Source: Selenomonas sp. AB3002 (lineage in GTDB: Bacteria; Bacillota; Negativicutes; Selenomonadales; Selenomonadaceae). From it: a stretch of DNA of 64,000 nucleotides. The stretch covers positions 744,001-808,000 of the forward strand of contig NZ_JNIO01000008.1 in NCBI RefSeq assembly GCF_000702545.1, written 5' to 3'. The notes under the pieces were generated by a model. It had not been told where the DNA came from. It worked only from the letters and a program-made list of their open reading frames with translations, and did not search any database. Below are positions 24,198 through 31,577 of this stretch, in pieces. The number at the start of each line of letters is the position of its first letter. Positions within the stretch are counted from its first letter, which is position 1. A program made the position numbers and the translations under genes.

Positions 24198-25820
24198 TTA
24201 GAGCTTCGGGCCAGCAGCCACCAGAGCCTTGCCTGCCTCGTTGCCCTCGTACTTGTGGAAGTTCTTGATGAAGCGGCCAGCCAGGTCCTTGGCCTTCGTC
24301 TCCCACTCAGCAGGATCTGCATAAGTGTCGCGGGGATCGAGAACCTTGGAATCTACGCCCTCCAGCTCCGTGGGAACTTCGAGATTGAAGTACGGAATCT
24401 TCTTGGTGGGTGCATTCTTGATAGCGCCGCTGTGGATAGCATCGATGATGCCGCGGGTATCCTTGATGGAGATGCGCTTGCCGGTGCCGTTCCAGCCGGT
24501 GTTCACCAGATAAGCCTTGGTGCCGTTGGCTTCCATCTTCTTCACCAGTTCCTTGCCGTACTTGGTGGGATGGAGTTCAAGGAAAGCCTGGCCGAAGCAA
24601 GCGGAGAAGGTCGGGGTGGGCTCAGTGATGCCGCGCTCCGTGCCTGCCAGCTTGGCAGTGAAGCCGGAGAGGAAGTAATACTGAGTCTGCTCCGGAGTCA
24701 GGATGGAAACCGGGGGCAGCACGCCGAAAGCATCAGCAGAAAGGAAGATAACGCTCTTAGCGGCAGGAGCGGCGCTGCGGTCATTGACCTTGCCCTTCAC
24801 GATGCCGTTGATATGGTCGATAGGATAGGACACACGGGTATTCTCCGTGACCTTCTTGTCAGCGAAATCAATCTTGCCGTTCTCGTCAACAGTGACGTTC
24901 TCCAGGAGAGCGTTGCGCTTGATGGCGTTGTAGATGTCCGGCTCAGACTCTTTGTCCAGGTTGATGACCTTGGCATAGCAGCCGCCCTCGAAGTTGAAGA
25001 CACCCTCGTCATCCCAGCCGTGCTCGTCGTCGCCAATCAGCAGGCGCTTCGGGTCGGTGGAAAGGGTGGTCTTGCCGGTGCCGGAGAGGCCGAAGAAAAT
25101 AGCAGTATCCTTGCCCTCTTTGTCCGTGTTGGCGGAGCAGTGCATAGCAGCAATGCCCTTCAGCGGCAGGAAGTAGTTCATCATGGAGAACATGCCCTTC
25201 TTCATCTCGCCGCCGTACCAGGTGTTGATGATGACCTGCTCCTTGCTGGTGATGTTGAACACCACAGCAGTCTCGGAGTTCAGGCCCAGTTCCTTGTAGT
25301 TCTCAACCTTAGCCTTGGAAGCGTTGTAAACCACGAAGTCAGGCTTGAAGTTCTCCAGTTCCTCAGCGGAAGGCTGGATGAACATGTTGGTGACGAAATG
25401 AGCCTGCCAAGCCACTTCCATGATGAAGCGGACAGCCATGCGGGTATCCTTGTTGGCACCGCAGAAAGCATCCACTACATAGAGCTTCTTGTCGGAGAGC
25501 TCTTTCTTGGCAATCTCCTTCACAGCTGCCCAGGCTTCCTGGGAAGCAGGATGGTTGTCGTTCTTGTATTCATCGGAAGTCCACCAAACGGTATCCTTGG
25601 AGTTCTCGTCCATGACGATGAACTTGTCCTTAGGAGAACGGCCCGTGTAGACGCCGGTCATAACGTTTACTGCGCCAAGCTCAGTAAGCTGGCCCTTGTC
25701 GAAACCGGTGAGGCCCTCTTTGGTCTCTTCCTCAAAAAGCACTTCATAAGAAGGGTTGTGGAGAATTTCTTTCACACCCGTGATTCCATACTGACTCAGA
25801 TCGATGTTTGCCATTGACAT
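24198..25820 (-). CDS. pckA: Phosphoenolpyruvate carboxykinase (ATP)
   Basis: 540 residues. In rumen-type succinate and propionate fermenters this enzyme often runs toward oxaloacetate with ATP gain. Motifs: [10 protein letters not shown] near residue 58, [16 protein letters not shown], the kinase-1a loop [11 protein letters not shown] near residue 250, kinase-2 [18 protein letters not shown], and the adenine-binding C-terminal part. Two in-frame starts exist at 25820 and 25814; the AGAGG sequence sits 4 and 10 nt away respectively. It is monocistronic, with a clear promoter and terminator. Confidence 0.97.
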   Translation of the reverse strand: MSMANIDLSQYGITGVKEILHNPSYEVLFEEETKEGLTGFDKGQLTELGAVNVMTGVYTGRSPKDKFIVMDENSKDTVWWTSDEYKNDNHPASQEAWAAVKEIAKKELSDKKLYVVDAFCGANKDTRMAVRFIMEVAWQAHFVTNMFIQPSAEELENFKPDFVVYNASKAKVENYKELGLNSETAVVFNITSKEQVIINTWYGGEMKKGMFSMMNYFLPLKGIAAMHCSANTDKEGKDTAIFFGLSGTGKTTLSTDPKRLLIGDDEHGWDDEGVFNFEGGCYAKVINLDKESEPDIYNAIKRNALLENVTVDENGKIDFADKKVTENTRVSYPIDHINGIVKGKVNDRSAAPAAKSVIFLSADAFGVLPPVSILTPEQTQYYFLSGFTAKLAGTERGITEPTPTFSACFGQAFLELHPTKYGKELVKKMEANGTKAYLVNTGWNGTGKRISIKDTRGIIDAIHSGAIKNAPTKKIPYFNLEVPTELEGVDSKVLDPRDTYADPAEWETKAKDLAGRFIKNFHKYEGNEAGKALVAAGPKL

Positions 25821-25856
25821 TCAACCTCTTTCATTGGATATTAGGTACTCTTTATT

Positions 25857-25874
25857 TGTGAGATAAATTTCACA
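25857..25874. promoter_or_regulatory. TGTGA-N8-TCACA dyad in the pckA leader
   Basis: TGTGA (25857-25861) and TCACA (25870-25874) are separated by 8 bp, placing the dyad at about +22 to +39 of the pckA transcript. Arms match Crp/Fnr-type half-sites, but the usual centre is 6 bp. A repressing position is implied. Confidence 0.35.
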
Positions 25875-25902
25875 TTTTCATGCAATTCAGCCCACGGCTA
25901 TT

Positions 25903-25931
25903 ATATTAGCTTATTTCTCCATAAATGTCAA
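25903..25931 (-). promoter_or_regulatory. Promoter of pckA
   Basis: TTGACA (25926-25931), 17 nt, TAATAT (25903-25908) on the minus strand. The leader is about 75 nt. Confidence 0.82.
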
Positions 25932-25991
25932 TAATTATTTAGGTCAAATCTTGCAGTTGCCATTTATCTGAATACAATGAATATATCATGT

Positions 25992-26023
25992 GAAAATAAA
26001 GAGCCTCGTACGCAGCGAGACCC
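25992..26023 (-). terminator. Terminator after the TpsB remnant
   Basis: On the minus strand GGGTCTCG pairs with CGAGGCTC (two G-U pairs) across a 7-nt loop, followed by TTTATTTT. It follows the old 3' end of a broken TpsB-type gene. Confidence 0.6.
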
Positions 26024-26031
26024 TTTAGCTT

Positions 26032-26165
26032 AAATCCTGTCAGAACACTTTCCCCGCCATGAACCAGATCCTGCCCTTGCTCTCTGCCTCTCTGGACATG
26101 AGCTCGTCAGAGCCGATGCGCCTTGCGTAGTCCAGGCGGGCGAACCAGCTGCCCGGTTTGGTGTA
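26032..26165. repeat. Direct repeat, copy A (TpsB 3' end)
   Basis: 134 bp that recur in the same orientation at 27113-27246 with about ten mismatches counted by eye. Both copies encode the last residues of a TpsB-type protein. They flank the VapBC module. Confidence 0.9.
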
Positions 26166-26342
26166 GGCTAGGCCTACGCCCCAGCCTTTGAGGGTCATGC
26201 TGCCTTCGTCACCGGAGCGGGCTATTTCTATCATAACGTCAACCCCAAAGACAAGCAAAACCGCAAGCCCCACCTTCGGCAAGCAAATACCTGCCGGAAG
26301 GGACCGCACACTCAACTCTCCTTCATCACCCAGGGAGGACAA
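26040..26342 (-). pseudogene. C-terminal remnant of a ShlB/FhaC-type (TpsB) outer-membrane transporter
   Basis: An open frame of 100 codons whose second half, GWGVGLAYTKPGSWFARLDYARRIG and RIWFMAGKVF at the very end (split for length), matches the last beta strands of two-partner-secretion pore proteins. Such proteins are over 500 residues, so more than 80% is missing. The terminal Phe matches the usual barrel end. The 5' side is degraded and has no ribosome binding site. It implies the organism has or had an outer membrane and TPS exoproteins. Confidence 0.7.
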
Positions 26343-26352
26343 CGCCTCTCCA

Positions 26353-26381
26353 TTGTCTGAACCTTCATTTTATGGTAAAAT
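26353..26381 (+). promoter_or_regulatory. Promoter of vapBC
   Basis: TTGTCT (26353-26358), 17 nt, TAAAAT (26376-26381), about 60 nt ahead of vapB. Confidence 0.6.
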
Positions 26382-26400
26382 AACTCCATAGAAATGGACG

Positions 26401-26418
26401 TTTTCCAGACATGGAAAA
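26401..26418. promoter_or_regulatory. Inverted repeat between promoter and vapB, likely autoregulatory operator
   Basis: TTTTCC and GGAAAA are separated by 6 bp, about 20 bp past the -10 box. VapBC complexes normally repress their own promoter at such dyads. Confidence 0.5.
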
Positions 26419-26447
26419 GCTAAAATCCTGAAAGGAGCGTTTTAGGC

Positions 26448-26651
26448 ATGGCAACAAATTTAGCGCTTGACAGCAACCTGTTAAATCAAGCCGTGCGTGT
26501 TGGCGGCTTAAAAACTCAGCATGAAACCATAACTTTGGCCCTGAAGGAGTTTATTCAGCGCCGTCAGGCAGAGAATCTCATTGCTGCTTTCGGCACCGTG
26601 GATTTTGATGAAACCTATGATTACAAAACAGAAAGGAATCGTCATGTCTAA
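26448..26651 (+). CDS. vapB: VapB-type antitoxin
   Basis: 67 residues resembling the short VapB antitoxins that pair with PIN toxins: MATNLALDSNLLNQAVRVGG, then TITLALKEFIQRRQAENLIAAFG (split at residue about 27), and a C-terminal toxin-binding tail FDETYDYKTERNR. ATG follows AGGAG. It overlaps vapC by 8 bp, so translation is coupled. Base composition is visibly AT-richer than the neighbouring genes, suggesting acquisition. Confidence 0.85.
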   Translation: MATNLALDSNLLNQAVRVGGLKTQHETITLALKEFIQRRQAENLIAAFGTVDFDETYDYKTERNRHV

Positions 26652-27051
26652 GGTTTTAGTTGATACCTGTATTTGGTCGGAGGTTTTAAGGAGAAAGAAT
26701 CCTTCACCGACAATATGTGAGACTCTCACAAAAATGCTCCGTGACCTGCAAGCTGTTATCATAGGACCTATACGGCAGGAAATATTGTCTGGTATCTCTG
26801 ATGAAACTAAGTTTATGGACTTGAAAGACCGACTTTCCTTTTTGCCAGACGTTCCTATACTGACCTCAGACTATGAATTGGCCGCCCAATATTCCAATAT
26901 TTGCAGGCGCAAAGGGATACAAGGCTCGGCTGTGGATTTTCTTATATGCGCCGTGGCTGTCAAAAATGAGTTTGCCATCTACACGGTTGATAAAGACTTT
27001 GAATATTATAAGACTGTTCTCCCCATTTCTCTTTGGACAGAACGGTCTTAG
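26644..27051 (+). CDS. vapC: VapC-type PIN-domain ribonuclease toxin
   Basis: 135 residues. The four acidic PIN residues are visible: Asp7 (LVDTCIW), Glu46 (IRQEIL), Asp98 (AVDFLICAVA) and Asp116 or Asp118 (YTVDKDF), so the nuclease looks intact. Family members cleave tRNA or rRNA and are held inactive by VapB. ATG at 26644 with AAAGGA upstream; a longer frame from inside vapB is rejected. The module is flanked by direct repeats of TpsB sequence. Confidence 0.88.
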   Translation: MSKVLVDTCIWSEVLRRKNPSPTICETLTKMLRDLQAVIIGPIRQEILSGISDETKFMDLKDRLSFLPDVPILTSDYELAAQYSNICRRKGIQGSAVDFLICAVAVKNEFAIYTVDKDFEYYKTVLPISLWTERS

Positions 27052-27067
27052 CAATAACCAAACAAAA

Positions 27068-27111
27068 AGCCTACATGTGCCTAAATCCTGGCTCATATAG
27101 GCTATTTTTTT
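27068..27111 (+). terminator. Terminator of vapBC
   Basis: AGCCTA and TAGGCT, extended by ATG/CAT past one mismatch, are followed by seven T. Located 17 nt after the vapC stop. Confidence 0.75.
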
Positions 27112-27112
27112 C

Positions 27113-27246
27113 AAATTCTGTCAGAGCACCTTCCCCGCCATGAACCAGATCCTGCCCTTGCTCTCTGCCTCTTTGGACATGAGCTCGTCGGAGCCTATGC
27201 GTCTGGCGTAGTCCAGGCGGGCGAACCAACTGCCGGGTTTGGTGTA
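27113..27246. repeat. Direct repeat, copy B (TpsB 3' end)
   Basis: Second copy of the 26032-26165 repeat. Immediately beyond it, ATACCTGCCGGAGGG corresponds to ATACCTGCCGGAAGGG near 26286 in copy A, so copy B has lost roughly 120 bp that copy A retains between these blocks. Confidence 0.88.
27121..27246 (-). pseudogene. Second C-terminal TpsB remnant
   Basis: The last 41 codons of a TpsB-type protein in a frame ending FMAGKVL and TGA. Without a start or upstream body it cannot be expressed as a functional protein. Confidence 0.65.
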
Positions 27247-27303
27247 TACCTGCCGGAGGGAGCCGCACATATTATCTTGTCCGCAGAACTCACCAATTGC
27301 TGT

Positions 27304-27552
27304 TCACCAGTTGTAGCTGCTCTTTATCTGTTCGGGCTTGCAGACAATGGCAATGTCGGGAATGAACTTATTCCTTTCATCAAAGCGCACCTCGGCCCCA
27401 AACATCACTTTGCAGCGCTTGCCTCTGAGAAAGTTACTGATAATGTTGAATAAGTTCCCCTGTATGAATATGTGCTTAGTATGGGCAGGGCTCATATCAT
27501 ACACCACTCCGTCAATCAGCTCAGACTTCTGATAATCTGCCAATGCTTCCAT
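27304..27552 (-). pseudogene. Truncated Uma2 family (DUF820) endonuclease
   Basis: 82 residues. ELIDGVVYDMSP, HIFIQGNLFNIISNFL and FGAEVRFDERNKFIPDIAIVC (residues about 50-70) match the N-terminal half of Uma2 restriction-endonuclease-like proteins. These are usually about 190 residues. The acidic PD-(D/E)xK part stops after IPDIAIVCKPEQ, so the fold is incomplete. Common in cyanobacteria and some Firmicutes; role unknown. Confidence 0.65.
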
Positions 27553-27576
27553 ACGTCCTGCCCCCTTGAATGATTG

Positions 27577-27624
27577 GAAAAAGCCTCCCTATGCCTAAAC
27601 TCTAGCACAGGGAGGCCCTTTTTT
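27577..27624. terminator. Bidirectional terminator between thrC and the accessory island
   Basis: GCCTCCCT (27583-27590) and AGGGAGGC (27609-27616) form an 8-bp perfect stem with A-rich sequence on the left and T-rich on the right. It can end thrC on the minus strand and block entry from the plus side. Confidence 0.7.
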
Positions 27625-27636
27625 CCATGTAATTTG

Positions 27637-29136
27637 TCAGAATACCTTCCCTGCCGCAAACTCCAGCACAGTGTCCTTCATCTCCCCTGCCCTGCAACTG
27701 CCCTGGTGCAGCACTTCGGCATGCCTGAGTTTTGCCAGCCCCTGGGGAATAGCCTGGCCGCTGACTTCGTGGAGCTTGTCCAGCAGCTGGAATTCATCCA
27801 GCCCCTCAGTCTCCGCCCCCAGAGCCTCCAGCACGCTGCCGTTGAACTTGTAGGGGCTGGCGGTGGATACTATCACCATGGGGCACTTATCCTGGGGATT
27901 GGCTTCGGCGTATTTCTCTGCCACCTTGGCCGCTACTGCCGTATGAGTGTCCATGACATACTTATGCTTGCGGTACACAGCATCAATCTCTGCCTTGGTT
28001 TCCGTGTCGCTGACCCAGTCTGCCCAGAACAGCTCCTGGATAGCATTAAGAGTTTCCTTGTCCACCTCATAGCTGCCCTGCCCAGAAAGCTGCTTCATCC
28101 AGCCTGCCACCTTGGCAGAGTCTTCGGTAACATGATAGAGCAGGCGTTCCAGATTGCTGGAGATCAGGATATCCATAGACGGGGTAATGGTCTTGAAGAA
28201 ATCACGCTGCCTGTCGTAGATGCCCGTGCGCAGGAACTCTGTCAGCACGTTGTTGGCATTGGAGGCACAGATGAGCTTGTGCACCGGCAGGCCCATGCGC
28301 TTGGCGTAGTAGGCTGCCAGGATATCACCGAAATTACCCGTGGGCACAGTGAAGTCAATCTCGTCCCCAGCCTTGATGGCACCCTCTGCCAGCAGGTCGG
28401 CATAAGCGCTGAAGTAGTAGACAATCTGCGGCACCAGACGGCCCCAGTTGATGGAATTGGCAGAGGACAGGCGCACCCCCTTCTCCGCCAAAGTCCTGGC
28501 AAATTCCTCATCACTGAAGATAGCCTTGACACCGCTCTGGGCATCGTCAAAATTGCCCTGCACAGCCATGACCTTCACATTGCCCCCCTGCTGAGTGAGC
28601 ATCTGCAACTGCTGGATGCGGCTGACACCATCCTGGGGATAGAAGACCATGATCCTGGTCTGCTCCACATCGGCAAAGCCCTCCAGCGCTGCCTTGCCCG
28701 TATCACCAGAGGTAGCCACCAGGATCAGCACCTGGTCCTGCACCTGGCACTTGGGCAGGGCAGTGCTCAAAAGCTGAGGCAGCAGCTGCAGGGCCATGTC
28801 CTTGAAGGCGCTGGTGGGTCCGTGCCAGAGCTCCAGCACATGGAAATCCCCCATGGAATTCACAGGGGCGCGCCTCTCCGTGTCGAACTTGCCGGAGCCA
28901 TAGGCGCGGCTGACACAGCCTGCCACTTCTTCCTTGGTATAATCCGTCAGGAACAGGGAAAGGACCTTCACAGCCCTTTCCTCATAGCTAAGCGGCACCA
29001 TGGCCTCAATGTCCTGCAGGGAGACCTGCGGGAATGCCTCGGGGACGAAAAGGCCCCCATCTGCCGCCAGCCCCTTGATGATAGCCTCTGCGGAATCACA
29101 AATCTCTGCCTTGCCTCTGGTGCTGCTATACTTCAA
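27637..29136 (-). CDS. thrC: Threonine synthase
   Basis: PLP enzyme converting O-phosphohomoserine to threonine; 499 residues from the chosen start, the longer ThrC type. Motifs: YSSTRGKAE at the N-terminus, ADGGLFVPE, and the PLP lysine in HGPTSAFKDMALQ. A TTG at 29136 is chosen because AAAGAGG lies 8 nt upstream and family proteins start near YxSTRG. ATGs at 29157 and 29154 are in frame but have no ribosome binding site. No T-box or threonine attenuator was seen. Confidence 0.95.
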   Translation of the reverse strand: MKYSSTRGKAEICDSAEAIIKGLAADGGLFVPEAFPQVSLQDIEAMVPLSYEERAVKVLSLFLTDYTKEEVAGCVSRAYGSGKFDTERRAPVNSMGDFHVLELWHGPTSAFKDMALQLLPQLLSTALPKCQVQDQVLILVATSGDTGKAALEGFADVEQTRIMVFYPQDGVSRIQQLQMLTQQGGNVKVMAVQGNFDDAQSGVKAIFSDEEFARTLAEKGVRLSSANSINWGRLVPQIVYYFSAYADLLAEGAIKAGDEIDFTVPTGNFGDILAAYYAKRMGLPVHKLICASNANNVLTEFLRTGIYDRQRDFFKTITPSMDILISSNLERLLYHVTEDSAKVAGWMKQLSGQGSYEVDKETLNAIQELFWADWVSDTETKAEIDAVYRKHKYVMDTHTAVAAKVAEKYAEANPQDKCPMVIVSTASPYKFNGSVLEALGAETEGLDEFQLLDKLHEVSGQAIPQGLAKLRHAEVLHQGSCRAGEMKDTVLEFAAGKVF

Positions 29137-29195
29137 GTCAATCGCCTCTTTCATCATATCAGATACAGTGCTGAAGCACTATTGTTCTACCACAA

Positions 29196-29223
29196 TGTAA
29201 CATCTCCTGTAAATTGTAACATC
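29196..29223. repeat. Two direct repeats upstream of thrC
   Basis: TGTAACATC occurs at 29196-29204 and again at 29215-29223, a 19-bp period near two helical turns. Position upstream of thrC suggests a regulator site. Confidence 0.35.
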
Positions 29224-29260
29224 AGGCGCACAAAAGCGCAATATATTTTGCCCGAAAGTG

Positions 29261-29296
29261 AAAAGAAAATGCCCCACTTCCCGCAGGAAATGGGAC
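29261..29296 (-). terminator. Terminator of the lacZ-alpha-galactosidase operon
   Basis: On the minus strand GTCCCATTTCC pairs with GGGAAGTGGGGC (11 bp, with G-U pairs) and is followed by ATTTTCTTTT. Confidence 0.72.
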
Positions 29297-29308
29297 ATCA
29301 CCTGTCAT

Positions 29309-31564
29309 TTATCTCTGTTTCTTATCAAAGACCCAGCAATAGGCCGCAAAGTCAGTATCAATCTTTTCCACATTAAGACCGCTGTACATCAGCTCATCGC
29401 CATAGAAGCTCCTGCCCTTGATATCCATGCCCGGCTCACCGCCGAAGTCCATGGAGGTGCGCTGGGCTGGCAGGTACTCAGTCAGCTCATACTCTGCCTC
29501 AGGGTCCAGCTCCGTGAGCTTCAGTAGACGGATAGGAGAGGCCGGCTCAGCCAGGGTCTTGAAGTACAGCAGCACCACCTGGCTGCCATCGGGGCTGATG
29601 AACTGCCAGGCCGTCTCGTTCTTCGTGCCTGCAAAGGGCGTCAGCAGGCGATGGAAACTGCCCAGCTGCAGGGTGGGGCGGATTTTCTTGTACAGCTCGA
29701 TCTGGGCCTTCACCTCACGGCGCTCCTCTGCCGTGAATTTGGTGATGTCCAGCTCATAGCCGAAGTCCCCCATCATGGCGCAGAGACCGCGCATCTGCAG
29801 GCTGGTGACGCGGCCCACCTGGTGGTTTGGCACCACGGAGACATGGGCACCCATGGTAATGGGCGGGAACACCAGGCTGGTGCCGCTCTGAATGGAGAGG
29901 CGCTGGACAGCATCAGTATCGTCACTGGTCCAGGTCTGGGGCATATAGTAAAGCATGCCCGCATCAAAGCGCCCGCCGCCCCCGGAGCAGCTTTCAAAGA
30001 GCACCTCCGGGAAAGACTGGGTGATGCGTTCCAGCACCTCATAGAGGCCCAGCACAAAGCGGGTGCGCACCTCTCCCTGCCTTTCAGCCGGCAGCTTGGC
30101 AGAGTAAGCGTCCGTAATATGGCGGTTGAAATCCCATTTCACATAATCGATGGGATTTTCCCTGAGAATCCTGCTCACAGACTCCACCACATAATCCCGC
30201 ACCTCCTGTCGGGAAAGGTCCAGCACCAGCTGATGGCGACCATAAGTAAGCGGATAAGCCGGTGCCTGCAAAGCCCAGTCCGGGTGAGCGCGATACAGGT
30301 CAGAGTCCACGCTCACCATCTCCGGCTCAAACCACAGTCCGAACTTCAGGCCCCGCTTGTGGGCAGAATCTGCCACCCCCTTCAGGCCATTTTTCAGCTT
30401 GGCGGTATTCACCTGCCAATCCCCCAGGGAAGAATTGTCATCGTTCCGCTTGCCAAACCAGCCATCGTCCAGCACCAAGAGCTCAATGCCCAGCTCTTTG
30501 GCAGTCTCTGCCAGCTTGTCCATCTTCTCATCATCAAAGTCGAAGTAGGTGGCTTCCCAGTTGTTCACCAAAATGGGCCGCAGGGCATCGCGGTGCTTGC
30601 CCCTGACAATATGGTGACGCACCAGCTCATGGAAGGACTGGCTCATGCCGTTCATGCCCTCATGGCTGTAGGCCAGCCAGGCCTCAGGAGTCCGGAAGCT
30701 CTCCCCCGGCTCCAGCTGCCAGCTGAAGCCCTGAGGATTGATGCCCCCCACCACGCGCACTGTGCCGAACTGCTCCACCTCGGTCCTGAAGGAGAACTCT
30801 CCGCTCCAAACCAGGCTGAAACCGTAGATTTCGCCACTGGTCTCCCCCGTGTCCGGACGGGCCAGCGCCAGGAAAGGAGACTGCTGGTGGGAGCTGGCCC
30901 CCCTGCGGCTGCTGTTCTCCTGTATCCCCCGCATCAGGCGCACCCGCTCCAGGCTCCGCTCTGCCGCATGGCCGCCGTAAAGAGAAAGGCGGTCAAAATC
31001 ATGGTCGGGGAAATCCAGGGCAAAGCTGGCAGCTCCGGTGAGGGCCAGGGCCTTGTCGCTGGTATTTTCCAATCTGGCACTGCGGGCCAGCACCGGCAGA
31101 CTGGCAAAGATGGTATAACTGAGTTCTGCCGCAAGATTGCCTGCCAAATCCCGCAGCCTGATAATAAGCGTCTCTGCCTCCTGGTCCTCGGCGTAAGCTG
31201 CCGGCAAGCCCGCCAAGGCAGGCTTGCCCTGCCTTATCTCATAGCTGTCATAGCGAAGCTCCGTGGCGGCAGTGCCGTCTGCCAGCTTCACCTCATAGGC
31301 AGGGGTACGGTAGTCAAGATGCCCGTAGGCAGGATATTCCTGAGGCAGCACATCCAGGGAGAAGGTGCGCTCATTCTCATAGTCCCCGGGCTGGGGAGAG
31401 AAGGCGCGGTCAATGGCCTGGAAAGCCCGTCCATCCCGGAATTCCCTGATGGGCCTGCCCCAATAACGGTGCAGGAGATACCTGCCCCTCACCACCTGCA
31501 TGACATAGCTCATCTTCTTGTTCTTGAGATGGAATACTCCTGTCTTTTCATTATATGAAATCAT
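29309..31564 (-). CDS. GH36 alpha-galactosidase
   Basis: 751 residues; hydrolyses terminal alpha-1,6-galactose of melibiose, raffinose and galactomannan side chains. N-terminal beta-supersandwich, then a TIM barrel with VLDDGWFGKRNDD, the nucleophile Asp478 in YVKWDFNRH, the CSGGGGRFD substrate loop and acid/base Asp548 in TWTSDDTDA. These numbers coincide with the catalytic pair known for Geobacillus AgaA/B when counting from the ATG at 31564, which also has AAAGGAG 7 nt upstream. No signal peptide, so cytosolic. It follows lacZ by 13 nt. Confidence 0.95.
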   Translation of the reverse strand: MISYNEKTGVFHLKNKKMSYVMQVVRGRYLLHRYWGRPIREFRDGRAFQAIDRAFSPQPGDYENERTFSLDVLPQEYPAYGHLDYRTPAYEVKLADGTAATELRYDSYEIRQGKPALAGLPAAYAEDQEAETLIIRLRDLAGNLAAELSYTIFASLPVLARSARLENTSDKALALTGAASFALDFPDHDFDRLSLYGGHAAERSLERVRLMRGIQENSSRRGASSHQQSPFLALARPDTGETSGEIYGFSLVWSGEFSFRTEVEQFGTVRVVGGINPQGFSWQLEPGESFRTPEAWLAYSHEGMNGMSQSFHELVRHHIVRGKHRDALRPILVNNWEATYFDFDDEKMDKLAETAKELGIELLVLDDGWFGKRNDDNSSLGDWQVNTAKLKNGLKGVADSAHKRGLKFGLWFEPEMVSVDSDLYRAHPDWALQAPAYPLTYGRHQLVLDLSRQEVRDYVVESVSRILRENPIDYVKWDFNRHITDAYSAKLPAERQGEVRTRFVLGLYEVLERITQSFPEVLFESCSGGGGRFDAGMLYYMPQTWTSDDTDAVQRLSIQSGTSLVFPPITMGAHVSVVPNHQVGRVTSLQMRGLCAMMGDFGYELDITKFTAEERREVKAQIELYKKIRPTLQLGSFHRLLTPFAGTKNETAWQFISPDGSQVVLLYFKTLAEPASPIRLLKLTELDPEAEYELTEYLPAQRTSMDFGGEPGMDIKGRSFYGDELMYSGLNVEKIDTDFAAYCWVFDKKQR

Positions 31565-31577
31565 CACGATGCTCCTT

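Noticed and set aside
27574-29376. 600-codon plus-strand open frame.
   Set aside because: Antisense shadow of thrC, which has all active-site motifs on the other strand.
29651-31558. 635-codon plus-strand open frame.
   Set aside because: Antisense shadow of the alpha-galactosidase gene.
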